From positions 660,925-724,924 of the forward strand of contig JACKLF010000001.1 of assembly GCA_024236055.1 (NCBI GenBank): a DNA stretch of 64,000 nucleotides, read 5' to 3'. Positions within the stretch are counted from its first letter, which is position 1, and each line of letters opens with the position of its first letter. Under the pieces are notes generated by a model. The model was not told the DNA's origin. It saw nothing but the letters and a program-made list of their open reading frames with translations, and made no database searches. Of this stretch, positions 48,225 through 56,808 are shown in pieces. Source of the stretch: Alphaproteobacteria bacterium. GTDB taxonomy: Bacteria; Pseudomonadota; Alphaproteobacteria; Micropepsales; Micropepsaceae. A program made the position numbers and the translations under genes.

Positions 48225-49001
48225 CTATTTCATCCGCTGCAGGCCCTTGCTTTCCCAGATGGCGACATGTTCGGGCGCCATCAGGTAATCGACAAAAGCC
48301 TTGGCTGCGGCGGGATGGGGCGAACGCTTGGACACCGCCAGGGTGGTGTCGATATAGGCGCCCAGTTCCTCGGGCACGATGCCGACCAGTTCCAGCTCGG
48401 GATGGTTCAGCACTTCGCAGATCAGCTGCAGCGCGACATCGCCATGCCCCTCGATCAGCGCCTCGCCGCCCTCGCCCTTCAGGCTGATCATGCTCTTGAC
48501 CCCCTGGAACACCGGATAGCGATGCAGCATGTCATTGATGATGCGCGCCTCCATGCTGCCGGTGGCGGGATTGGAATAGATCACCGTGCCGCTGGCCTTC
48601 AGCGCCGCTGCCAGCTTCTCAGGGGTGGAGATATCGGGATGCGGCTGGCCCCGGCGCACCGCCAGGCCGACATAGACCCGGCCCAGGCGCGCGCGAGTGT
48701 CGGCCACAACGCTACCCTCGGCCTCCATCCCGTCCATGAAGGCGACCGGCAGGGCGACCACATCGGCGACCGGCGTGCCGGTCTTGATGTCATTCACGAT
48801 GCGGCTCATGCCGGTGGGCTTGACCGTGACCTTGATGCCGGTCTCGCGGGTATAGGACTTGGCCAGGTCGATCAGCCCCGAATTGTAGACCACGCCCGGC
48901 GTCAGGACATACAGCTCGGTCGATTGCGGCTGCGCCGCCGCCGGGCCGGTGAATGCCGCCGCCGCCAGCGTCAGCAGCGCCGCGATTGCCAGTTTGCGCA
49001 T
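48225..49001 (-). CDS. Substrate-binding protein, ModA/PBP_like type
   Basis: A 258-residue exported protein (signal peptide ending AAAQ) of the type II periplasmic-binding fold: LYVLTPGVVYNSGLIDLAKSY, KPTGMSRIVNDIKTG, ADVVALP, SNPATGSMEARI and a C-terminal AAKAFVDYLMAPEH. It resembles molybdate- and extracytoplasmic-solute-binding proteins, but no ABC permease or ATPase gene accompanies it, so it may be a solute sensor or use a remote transporter. The ATG at 49001 is preceded by GGGAAACG. Confidence 0.8.
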   Translation of the reverse strand: MRKLAIAALLTLAAAAFTGPAAAQPQSTELYVLTPGVVYNSGLIDLAKSYTRETGIKVTVKPTGMSRIVNDIKTGTPVADVVALPVAFMDGMEAEGSVVADTRARLGRVYVGLAVRRGQPHPDISTPEKLAAALKASGTVIYSNPATGSMEARIINDMLHRYPVFQGVKSMISLKGEGGEALIEGHGDVALQLICEVLNHPELELVGIVPEELGAYIDTTLAVSKRSPHPAAAKAFVDYLMAPEHVAIWESKGLQRMK

Positions 49002-49029
49002 GACGTTTCCCCTGTCTTTTATGTTCGCT

Positions 49030-50400
49030 CTATTCTTCGGCGGGCACGGGCGTGCCCATGTCGACATTGTGCGCCTCGGGCCCGAAATACATCATCACCG
49101 CGATCAGCAATGCCGCGCCGCCCGCGACAATCGCCAGCGCCAGCGAATAGTTGCCGCCCTGGCTTTGCGCGAAGCCCGCCTGGAACACCGCATTGACCGA
49201 GGCGACCAGATTGCCGATCTGGTAGACGGTGCCGCCGAAGGTGCCGCGCACCGCTGCCGGCGAAATCTCGTTCAGATGCACCGGCACTACGCCCCAAGCC
49301 CCCTGCACACAGACCTGCATCAGGAAGGCGCCCAGCGCCAGCGTGACCGCGGTGGGCGCATAGGCCCAGAAATAGATCACCGGCAGCGACAGCAGCGCCA
49401 CCATGATCACCGTCTTGCGCCGGCCCAGCGTCTGGCTGAGCGAGGCGAAGAACAGCCCGCCCACGATCGCGCCCAGGTTCAGGATCACCGTGATGGTGGT
49501 CACCGTGGCCGGATCGAAGTGGTGCTGCTCGCGCAGGAACACCGGATACAGGTCCTGGGTGCCGTGGCTGAAGAAGTTGAACCCGGTCATCAGAAGAATG
49601 GCATAGAGCGCCAGCTTCCAGTATTTGCGGATGAAGGGCGTCATCACCGCGGCCAGCGCCAGCGCCACCACCACCAGCGCGACCAGATAAAGAAGCCCCT
49701 GCTGGTGTCCGAATTCGACCAGCAGGAACATCGCCACCGACAGTGCCGCGGCGACGCCGATCAGATGGGTGATGTGGCGCCCGGCGCTGACATTGGCGGG
49801 CTGCCGCCAGGAGGCGCTCTCGGGCACCATCTTGTAGATGTAGAAGGCCAGGATCAGGCCGGGCACCAGCCCCGCCATGAACATGCCGCGCCAGCCGAAA
49901 TGGACATAGAGCGCGCCGAAGGCGATCGAGGCGACCAGGTAGCCCGACGGATAGCCCGACTGCAGCAGGCCCGACACAAAGCCGCGCGCCTTGGGCTGGA
50001 CCGTTTCCATCGCCAGGCTGGCGCCGATGCCCCAGATGCCGCCCATCGCCACGCCGAACAGGGCGCGGATGACCAGGAACACTTCCAGGCTGTTGGAGAA
50101 GGCGGTGGCAAACCCGAAGAAGGAATAGCAGATCACGTTGAAGATCAGCACCTTGCGGCGGCCATAATCGTCGGCCAGCCGGCCGAACAGGAACGCGCCC
50201 AGCGGGCGCACCGCCAGGGTCAGCGTCACCGCCAGCGCAACGGCGGGAATGCCCACGCCGAACTGCGCCGCCACATCGGGCAGCACGAAAACCAGCGCGA
50301 AGAAGTCGAAGGCATCGAAGGTCCAGGCCAGGTAACTGGCGGCCACCACATGCTTTTGCGGCCGCGTCCAGCCCTTGAGTGCACCCAACGCCATACCCAC
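49030..50400 (-). CDS. MFS transporter (SHS/sialate-lactate type)
   Basis: A 456-residue inner-membrane carrier with 12 predicted spans. The first-half signatures include DAFDFFALVFVLPDVAAQFG, LTLAVRPLGAFLFGRLADDYG and GVAMGGIWGIGASLAMET. These fit the sialate:H+ symporter/monocarboxylate group, which moves organic acids. It could take up acids produced by the periplasmic oxidation genes nearby (inference). It is cotranscribed ahead of the solute-binding protein gene. Confidence 0.85.
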   Translation of the reverse strand: MGMALGALKGWTRPQKHVVAASYLAWTFDAFDFFALVFVLPDVAAQFGVGIPAVALAVTLTLAVRPLGAFLFGRLADDYGRRKVLIFNVICYSFFGFATAFSNSLEVFLVIRALFGVAMGGIWGIGASLAMETVQPKARGFVSGLLQSGYPSGYLVASIAFGALYVHFGWRGMFMAGLVPGLILAFYIYKMVPESASWRQPANVSAGRHITHLIGVAAALSVAMFLLVEFGHQQGLLYLVALVVVALALAAVMTPFIRKYWKLALYAILLMTGFNFFSHGTQDLYPVFLREQHHFDPATVTTITVILNLGAIVGGLFFASLSQTLGRRKTVIMVALLSLPVIYFWAYAPTAVTLALGAFLMQVCVQGAWGVVPVHLNEISPAAVRGTFGGTVYQIGNLVASVNAVFQAGFAQSQGGNYSLALAIVAGGAALLIAVMMYFGPEAHNVDMGTPVPAEE

Positions 50401-50482
50401 CCCCAGCGAATGTTCAATGGCGCGAGTATGGCTGGCCTGCGCGATTCAGCAACCCCTAACCCGTTGCCGCGCCGCACAAAAC

Positions 50483-50613
50483 GCCCCCTCCGGTCTTCGC
50501 AACTTTGCTTGGCGTACGGCACCGCCCGCCTGCGCGTTGCCACGTTCGCACGCTGCCGCCACTCACCCTCCCCCATGCAAGCGCGCTGACGCACGCGCCG
50601 GGGAGGTATGGGG
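50483..50613. repeat. Dispersed intergenic repeat, copy D (inverted orientation)
   Basis: The core appears here reversed as CCCCCTCCGGTCTTCGCAAC (50484-50503) and TTTGC, followed by a CTCACCCTCCCC...GGGGAGG hairpin (50562-50608). It lies between the MFS and propeller genes and does not abut a stop codon. The gap 50401-50632 holds no gene. Confidence 0.6.
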
Positions 50614-50632
50614 CAAAGCGTGCTGCGATGAT

Positions 50633-51595
50633 TCAGATCAGGTCGATCTTGAAGATGTAGCCGCCGCTGGGGCTGTTCAGTTCGGGAAAGCCGGGGCGCG
50701 CATATTTCTCCTCGATCGGCCAGCCCGGATGCTCGCCCGCATCCACGCCGTAAAGCTGGCCGCCGATCAGCGTGACATCATGCATGTCGCAACTGCCCGG
50801 CACGAAGTCCACGAATTCCTTCACCTTGCCGCTATGGGCGTCATATTTCACCAGGCCGGGCACATAGCCTTCATAGCCGATGACCTTGGGGTTCTGCGCG
50901 CCGCAAACCTGCCAGATGACGCCGCCTTCGCGCGGGTCGTATGCAATGCCGTGCAGGCGGCCGATCTCGTGGGTGACGGGGAACATCCAGTCCACCTGCC
51001 AGCTCTTGGGATCGATGCGCACGATGGCGCCCAGCCGGTTGGCATAGACCCACAGCTTGCCGCCCGGCACTTGCGCGTCCTGCTGCCAGCCCATGCCGTG
51101 ACAGGAGCCGCCGTCATCCTTCGGCCCGAAGGGAATCTGGCGCCAGCTGATCTGTTTGCCGGTCATGTCGGTCTGGAAGATGCCGTTCACCGGCGGCGTG
51201 GGATGGTTCTTGATCGAGGCGCCGTTGGCCCCGCTCCAGATATAGCCGCCGCCCCACACCCCGCCCGATGTGTTTTTGGACTGGGTGACGACCGTGTGCA
51301 GCACCTTGCCGGTCTTGAAATCCAGCAGCCAGGCCTTTTCGGGATCGCCGTCATGGCGCTGTTCCTGAATCCAGAAGCCCTTGCCCGGCTCCACCGAGAT
51401 GGCATTGGCCCAGCAGGGCGGCGCCAGGAACAGCCTGGTGGTTTTCGCCTTGCGGCGCGGCGCCTGCTTGGGCGCTTCCATGCCGCGGCGGCCCAGATCG
51501 TCCGTACCCGGAGGACGGCCGCCCGGCATGCCCTGGGCCAAGGCCGGCGATGCCGCCGCCAGCATCGCGCCCGTCAGAAATGTCCGCTTGTCCAT
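50633..51595 (-). CDS. Exported beta-propeller protein, unknown function
   Basis: A 320-residue protein with a signal peptide ending PALAQ, a short Pro/Gly/Arg-rich linker, then propeller-like repeats (AISVEPGKGFWIQEQ, LLDFKTGKVLHTV, AIVRIDPKSWQVDWMF, LHGIAYDPREGG and HDVTLIGGQLYGVDAGEHPG). The repeat pattern resembles SMP-30/NHL-type propellers. It has no clear catalytic motif. Same strand as the lactonase and PQQ dehydrogenase genes. Confidence 0.75.
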   Translation of the reverse strand: MDKRTFLTGAMLAAASPALAQGMPGGRPPGTDDLGRRGMEAPKQAPRRKAKTTRLFLAPPCWANAISVEPGKGFWIQEQRHDGDPEKAWLLDFKTGKVLHTVVTQSKNTSGGVWGGGYIWSGANGASIKNHPTPPVNGIFQTDMTGKQISWRQIPFGPKDDGGSCHGMGWQQDAQVPGGKLWVYANRLGAIVRIDPKSWQVDWMFPVTHEIGRLHGIAYDPREGGVIWQVCGAQNPKVIGYEGYVPGLVKYDAHSGKVKEFVDFVPGSCDMHDVTLIGGQLYGVDAGEHPGWPIEEKYARPGFPELNSPSGGYIFKIDLI

Positions 51596-51618
51596 GGCCG
51601 ATCCTTTCGTGCAGGAAG

Positions 51619-52800
51619 TTACGGCAAAAACACCATCACCGCCGGTGTGCCCAGCGCCTGATAGTGGCCCGTGAATTTCGGCACCCCGTCCGCGCCGATG
51701 CGGAAGGTGGTGACATTGTCGCCGCGCTGGTTGAGCGAGTAGAGGAACCTGCCATCGGGCGACAGCGCCAGACTGCGCGGATGGTTCGCCTCGGTCGGGA
51801 CATTGGACGTCTTGGTCGGCGCGCCATTGGCGCCGATCGCGAAGGTGGCGATGGAATCCTGGGTGCGGTTGGCCGCGTACAGGTGCTTGCCCGCCTTGTC
51901 GATCAGCAGTTCCGAGCCGGTGTTGGAACCTTCATAGCCGTTGGGCAGCATGGAAATGGTCGGCCCCTTGGGCGTCAGCCTGCCGCCCGCGAAGCCATAG
52001 GTCGCAAGCCGCGAATCCTGTTCCTGAAGCTGGTACATGGTCTTGCCGTCGGGCGCGAAAACGAAATGGCGCGGCGCCGAGCCCGGCAGCGACTTGGTCA
52101 CCGACACCTGGTTCAGCTTTCCGGTGTTGGCGTCCAGCTTCCAGACAAAGATCTGGTCGCGGCCCGCATCGTCACCGATGACATACTGGCCGCTGGGATC
52201 GGGACCGATCATGTGTCCGCGGCTGCCCGCATGGCTGGAAGCCGCAAGCTGGCCGGGCGGATTGTCCGCGGCGGTGGGCGGGCTCAGCGGGCCTTCCGGC
52301 TTCACGATATCGGTGGTCTCGCCCAGGCTGCCATCCGGCTTGATGCGGATGACGGCAAAATCGCCGCCGCCATAATTGGCGATCAGCACGAACTTGCCGG
52401 AGGGATGAACCGCGATATAGGCGGGCCCTGCCCCGCCCGAGCTGACGACGTTCAACTGCTTCAGGCTGCCATCGGGCGCGACCGCGAAGGCGGTGACCGA
52501 TCCGGTCTTGTCCGGCCCGTAATCGGAAATCTCGTTGATGGCATAGAGGAACTTGCCGTCCTTCGACAGCGCCATCCAGGAGGGCGACAGCGTTTTGGCC
52601 ACCAGCTTCGGCTTTGACGGCGCACCGGTCTGGTCGTTGGTCTGGACCAGATAAATGCCCTCGCCGTGATTGTCGCTGCGCTGGCCGGGCGCATTGGGCG
52701 TGTAGGTGCCGATCAGGGCGCGCGCGGCCAGTGCGGGACCGGCGGACGCCAGCAGGGCAATCGCCGATGCGGCCAGAACCAGACGGATGGGGGATGTCAT
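51619..52800 (-). CDS. Lactonase-family seven-bladed beta-propeller protein (exported)
   Basis: A 393-residue protein, signal peptide ending PALAA, then a 3-carboxymuconate/6-phosphogluconolactonase (YbhE)-type propeller: LIGTYTPNAPGQRSD, ALSKDGKFLYAINE, IAVHPSGKFVLIANYGGGD, GHMIGPDPSGQYVIGDDAGRDQI, SAPRHFVFAPDGKTMYQLQE and NHPRSLALSPDGRFLYSLNQ. Periplasmic members may hydrolyse lactones; this would follow from the dehydrogenase upstream if that makes an aldonolactone (inference). Confidence 0.85.
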   Translation of the reverse strand: MTSPIRLVLAASAIALLASAGPALAARALIGTYTPNAPGQRSDNHGEGIYLVQTNDQTGAPSKPKLVAKTLSPSWMALSKDGKFLYAINEISDYGPDKTGSVTAFAVAPDGSLKQLNVVSSGGAGPAYIAVHPSGKFVLIANYGGGDFAVIRIKPDGSLGETTDIVKPEGPLSPPTAADNPPGQLAASSHAGSRGHMIGPDPSGQYVIGDDAGRDQIFVWKLDANTGKLNQVSVTKSLPGSAPRHFVFAPDGKTMYQLQEQDSRLATYGFAGGRLTPKGPTISMLPNGYEGSNTGSELLIDKAGKHLYAANRTQDSIATFAIGANGAPTKTSNVPTEANHPRSLALSPDGRFLYSLNQRGDNVTTFRIGADGVPKFTGHYQALGTPAVMVFLP

Positions 52801-52814
52801 GGAATTCTCCTGAT

Positions 52815-54968
52815 CTATTCTTCGGGCAGCGCGAACACGAAGATCGCATTGCCGTTGCCGGGGTGATGCACGTCGCGCAGCAGGGTGGTCGGCTTGGCCA
52901 CCGGGCTGCCGCCGCCAAGACCGGTTTCCACCGCGATATACTGGCGCCCGCCCGCCTCGAACGACACGACATGGCCCTGCACGCTGGTGGGCAGGCGCGT
53001 CTGCCACAGTGTCTTGCCGGTGGCGGTCTCGATGGCGCGGAAGCGGCGGTCGAAATCGCCGACAAAGGCCAGGCCGCCGCCGGTGGTCAGCACCCCGGTC
53101 AGGAAAGGCGCCTTCTGCTGCAGGCTCCAGGCCGCCTTCATGGTGGTGGTGTTGTAGGCCGCCAGCCGGCCCAGGTTGCCGTCGGTGCCCGGCATCTCGA
53201 ACAGTTGCTGCTGACCGGCATTGGTGGCGGCCGGACCAATCTCCTTTTCCAGCGGCAGGCCGCGCATCAGCACGCAGGACTGGGCCAGCGGGATCACCAT
53301 CAGGTCGGTGGCCGGATCGTAGCTGGTGGCGGGCCAGTCATGGCCGCCCGCCGGACCCGGACAGGAAGACATCCATTCGCCGACCTTCTGGTCGACAATG
53401 TCCTGGCGATAGGTGGGAATGCCGGTCTTGGGATCGATGCTGGTATAGACGTTCTGGAAAACGGTCTGGGCGCTGTCCTTGTACTTGCCGGTGACGCGGT
53501 CCAGCTTCCACAGCACGCCCACCTTGCCGACGGTCAGAACATCCTTCTGGTCGCCGTGATCGACCAGCACCCGCTCGAACACCTCGTCCAGGTCCAGGCT
53601 CTCGCCCGGCGCGTGGCTGTACGCCCATTTCAGCTTGCCGGTGTCGGGGTCCAGCGCCAGCGTGGCGTTGGCATAGAGGTTCGAACCGGCGCCCGACCCG
53701 CGCGTCGCCCGTGTCCAGGGCTTGGCCTGGGCGGTGCCCCAATAGGTCGTGTTGGTTTCCGGGTCGTAAGTGCCGGCGATCCAGGTCTCCGCCCCCTGGC
53801 GGAATTCCTCCGGCAGGTCGTTCCAGGTGTCGCCGCCCGGCTCGCCCTTCAGCGCCACCGTCTTGAAGCGCCAGGCGACCTTGCCGGTCGCCGCGTCATA
53901 GGCGCTGATGAAACAGTGCTTCTTCTCATAGCGGTTGCAGTAGGTCAGACCGACCAGGATCTTGCCATGAATGGCGATGGCGCCGCCGGTGTTGGAATAG
54001 CCTTCCTTGCCGTCCTCGATCTCGGTCTGCCAGACGATCTTGCCGGTCTTCGCGTCCAGCGCATACAGCTTGGCGTCGGTGGTGGGCACGAACACCTTGT
54101 CGCCATAGAGCGCCAGCGAACGCGTCGCGCCATAGGCGCGCGTGGGCGCCGGGCCGATGCGGTTTTCCCAGATCAGCTCGCCGGTGGCGGCATCAAGCGC
54201 CTGCACGGTGTTGGCAGTGTTGGACAGGAACATGATCCCGTCATGGACGATGGGCGTGACCTCGCTGGCGCCGCCGTCATTCATCGCCCAGGACCAGACC
54301 AGGTGCAGGCCCTTCACATTCTGCGTGTCGATCTGTTTGAGCGGCGAATGGCTCCAGCCCTGGTAGTTGCGCCGGTACATCAGCCAGTCGCCATCGGCGG
54401 GATGATCCAGCATGGCGTCGGTGACGGGGCGATAGTCCTTCACCGTGCCCGGTACCGTGACGCCGAAGCGGCCCAGCGGCCAGGCCGCGGGTGGCTGCAG
54501 CGCGGTGGGCATCTGGCGGGCATTGGGCGCGGTGGCCACCGAGGACGGCCCCTTGCCGTCGGCCACGGCGGAAATCTTCATCGCCTCGGTCCCGCTCAGG
54601 GCCGCGCTGCCCGGCCGCGCCCCGTTATAGGCCAGCACATAGGCGACGATCTTCTGATAGTCCGACGCGTCCAGGCTGCCGCCATTGCCATAGGGCATCG
54701 AGCCCTTGACCAGATTGTAGAACTGCGAGACCGGGCGGTTGCCCCAGGCGCCCATGAAGCTGACGCCGCTCAGCGCCGGGGCCTCGCCCGCGCCTGTCAG
54801 GTCGGCCTTATGGCAGGCGGCGCAATGGGCCAGATAGGCGGTGCGCCCGTTCTGCGCCTGCTGGGTGGTGAAGGGCCCGGCATCCAGCGCCCAGGCGGGA
54901 AGATAGAGCCCCACCGCGGCAAGCGCGGCGGCGGCGGCACAGGTGGCAAGCAGGGTTCTGGTTTTCAT
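52815..54968 (-). CDS. PQQ-dependent dehydrogenase with N-terminal cytochrome c domain
   Basis: A 717-residue exported quinohemoprotein. Signal peptide (residues 1-28), then a cytochrome c domain with the heme motif CAACH (49-53) and MPYGNGG (91-97, probable axial Met), followed by an eight-bladed PQQ propeller: DWLMYRRNYQGWSHSPLKQI, EVTPIVHDGIMFLSN, NTVQALDAATGELIW, KTGKIVWQTEI, WKLDRVTGKYK and TGGGLAFVGDFDRRFRAIE. Electrons would pass from PQQ to heme c to the respiratory chain. In typical alcohol dehydrogenases of this class the cytochrome is C-terminal or separate. By my alignment the catalytic Asp position (GDN in methanol dehydrogenase) is Ser429 (GSN). Substrate unknown. No PQQ biosynthesis genes are in the window. 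Confidence 0.85.
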   Translation of the reverse strand: MKTRTLLATCAAAAALAAVGLYLPAWALDAGPFTTQQAQNGRTAYLAHCAACHKADLTGAGEAPALSGVSFMGAWGNRPVSQFYNLVKGSMPYGNGGSLDASDYQKIVAYVLAYNGARPGSAALSGTEAMKISAVADGKGPSSVATAPNARQMPTALQPPAAWPLGRFGVTVPGTVKDYRPVTDAMLDHPADGDWLMYRRNYQGWSHSPLKQIDTQNVKGLHLVWSWAMNDGGASEVTPIVHDGIMFLSNTANTVQALDAATGELIWENRIGPAPTRAYGATRSLALYGDKVFVPTTDAKLYALDAKTGKIVWQTEIEDGKEGYSNTGGAIAIHGKILVGLTYCNRYEKKHCFISAYDAATGKVAWRFKTVALKGEPGGDTWNDLPEEFRQGAETWIAGTYDPETNTTYWGTAQAKPWTRATRGSGAGSNLYANATLALDPDTGKLKWAYSHAPGESLDLDEVFERVLVDHGDQKDVLTVGKVGVLWKLDRVTGKYKDSAQTVFQNVYTSIDPKTGIPTYRQDIVDQKVGEWMSSCPGPAGGHDWPATSYDPATDLMVIPLAQSCVLMRGLPLEKEIGPAATNAGQQQLFEMPGTDGNLGRLAAYNTTTMKAAWSLQQKAPFLTGVLTTGGGLAFVGDFDRRFRAIETATGKTLWQTRLPTSVQGHVVSFEAGGRQYIAVETGLGGGSPVAKPTTLLRDVHHPGNGNAIFVFALPEE

Positions 54969-55480
54969 TTCTGCGGCACATCCAGTTGCGGCAGGAAGCC
55001 GTGGCCTTCAACCGGCACATCCTCGCCGGCAAAGGGATGGGGCGGCATCAGCCAGCCCTGAAGATTGCCGTTCGGCGCGCTCTGGCTGTCGAGCTGCACA
55101 TAGATGTGCCCCCGGCGAAGCTGGACCAGCTGCGCCGCGTTCAGCGTGACCGTGCCCGACAGCGTGCCCTCGCGGCCGGGGCTGGCGGCGATGTCGAACA
55201 GCTTGGGACCGGGAACGCCGATGCCGATCCCGGCGCGCAGTTCCGCGGCGGAGGCATTGCTGGCCAGGCCTTCGAACCGGCCGCTGACGGTCAGCCGGTT
55301 GCCCTCCAGCCGGGCCTGGGCCTGGCCAACACCGGTCGTGGCGGCGCGGGTGCCGTCGGTGACGGGCGCGGGCGACAGATGGGTTGCGAAATCGGCAGAA
55401 GTGTCGGCAGCGCGGGCACAGATACCCCCTGCCGCCAAAAGGGCCGCCACCAGGCCGCCTCGAAGCAAGAAACCCCGCAA
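54965..55480 (-). CDS. CHRD domain-containing exported protein
   Basis: A 171-residue protein with a signal peptide ending ARAA and a single CHRD domain: NRLTVSGRFEGLASNASAAE, GVPGPKLFDIAAS, GTLSGTVTLNAAQLVQLRRG and HIYVQLDSQSAPNGNLQGWL. CHRD domains occur in extracellular proteins and their bacterial function is unclear. It overlaps the PQQ dehydrogenase gene by 4 bases (ATGA), so the two are translationally coupled. Confidence 0.85.
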   Translation of the reverse strand: MRGFLLRGGLVAALLAAGGICARAADTSADFATHLSPAPVTDGTRAATTGVGQAQARLEGNRLTVSGRFEGLASNASAAELRAGIGIGVPGPKLFDIAASPGREGTLSGTVTLNAAQLVQLRRGHIYVQLDSQSAPNGNLQGWLMPPHPFAGEDVPVEGHGFLPQLDVPQK

Positions 55481-55644
55481 ATCCCCTCCCTTTCCGGCTT
55501 GTTTTTTCGCCGGTTGGAGCGATTCCTAGCACGTTTCGGCGGGCCGGGAAGGCCCCTGACGGGCCGGGTGCGGCGCACCACATGACATTTCAGTCATTAA
55601 TTTACCTTTGCACCCTAAGAGGGAACGCCAGAGGAGAATCCTTG

Positions 55645-56115
55645 ATGCCCGCGCCCTCCGCCTTCGACGCCGACCTGCCGCTGACCAGCGCCCCGATCGA
55701 GCCGTCCTGGATCACGGCCGGCAATCCGTGCGCCCGCAACCGCGTCCTGTCGACCGCCAGCGACGGCTCGGCCTGGACCATGCTGTGGGACTGCACGCCG
55801 GGCAGCTTCCGCTGGCATTACAGCTTCGACGAGACCATCCACTTCCTGGAAGGCGATGTACGCATCACCGGCAGCGACGGGGTGACCCGCCAGTTCGGGC
55901 CCGGCGACATGGTGTTCTTCCCGGCCGGCGCCGTCGCCGACTGGCAGGTGGTGGCCACGGTGAAAAAGCTGGCCTTCTGCCACACGCCCGCGCCCTGGGC
56001 GCTGCGCCTGCCGATGAAGCTGCTGCGCCGCCTCAAGAAGATCGCCACCGGATCGATATCGCTTTTCGCGCCCGGCCCGCGCCACGCCAACCGGGCGCCA
56101 AGCCCCCGCGCCTGA
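55645..56115 (+). CDS. Cupin domain-containing protein
   Basis: A 156-residue protein with a cupin fold: SAWTMLWDCTPGSFRW, then the first cupin motif-like HYSFDETIHFLEGDVRIT and the second FGPGDMVFFPAGAVADWQVV. The metal ligands are weak compared with canonical cupins. It is close to the DUF861/cupin_3 group. A basic C-terminal tail follows. The ATG at 55645 has GAGGAGA 7 bases upstream. It is divergent from the CHRD gene and ahead of trpG. Confidence 0.82.
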   Translation: MPAPSAFDADLPLTSAPIEPSWITAGNPCARNRVLSTASDGSAWTMLWDCTPGSFRWHYSFDETIHFLEGDVRITGSDGVTRQFGPGDMVFFPAGAVADWQVVATVKKLAFCHTPAPWALRLPMKLLRRLKKIATGSISLFAPGPRHANRAPSPRA

Positions 56116-56217
56116 CGGCTTTTTTCCCGCTGCCCGCCAAGGGATGCGCCAAGGGATGCACGGGCGCGCGAAATCGGCTAGAGCATGCGCCAACATGCCT
56201 CCACGGACCTTGGCCTC

Positions 56218-56808
56218 ATGCTGCTTCTGATCGACAATTATGACAGCTTCACCTGGAACCTGTTCCACTTCCTGGGGGAACTGGGCGCCGATGTGCGCGT
56301 GGTCCGCAATGACGAAATCAGCGCCGCCGACGCTCTGGCCCTGAAGCCGGAAGGCATCGTGCTGTCGCCCGGCCCCTGCACCCCCAACGAGGCAGGCATC
56401 TGCATGGACGTGATCCGTCAGGCGAACGGCGCCATGCCGATCCTGGGCGTGTGCCTGGGCCATCAGGCGATCGGCCAGGTCTATGGCGGCCATGTCGTGC
56501 GCGCACCCGAGCCGATGCACGGCAAGCTGTCGCGCATCCATCATACCGGCAAGAGCGTGTTTCGCGGGCTGAACAATGATTTCGTCGCCACCCGCTATCA
56601 CTCGCTGACCATCGACCCGCCTTCCATGCCCGAGGCGCTGGAAGTGACCGCGACCAGCGATGACGGCGTGATCCAGGGGGTGATGCACAAGACCCATCCG
56701 GTCCATGGCGTGCAGTTCCATCCCGAAAGCATCGCTTCCGAGAACGGCCATGCCCTGCTGCGCAACTTCCTGACCATCGCGCGCGACTTCGCCAAAGAGC
56801 CGGCATGA
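56218..56808 (+). CDS. trpG: Anthranilate synthase component II (glutamine amidotransferase)
   Basis: Supplies ammonia from glutamine to TrpE for anthranilate synthesis. The 196-residue class I amidotransferase has LIDNYDSFTWNL, VLSPGPCTPNEAG, the nucleophile cysteine in GVCLGHQAIG and the HPES dyad (VQFHPESI). The ATG at 56218 begins MLLLIDNYDSF; the ORF extending to 56185 is unsupported. trpD follows with a 4-base overlap. Its partner trpE is 24 kb upstream and frame-disrupted. Confidence 0.95.
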   Translation: MLLLIDNYDSFTWNLFHFLGELGADVRVVRNDEISAADALALKPEGIVLSPGPCTPNEAGICMDVIRQANGAMPILGVCLGHQAIGQVYGGHVVRAPEPMHGKLSRIHHTGKSVFRGLNNDFVATRYHSLTIDPPSMPEALEVTATSDDGVIQGVMHKTHPVHGVQFHPESIASENGHALLRNFLTIARDFAKEPA

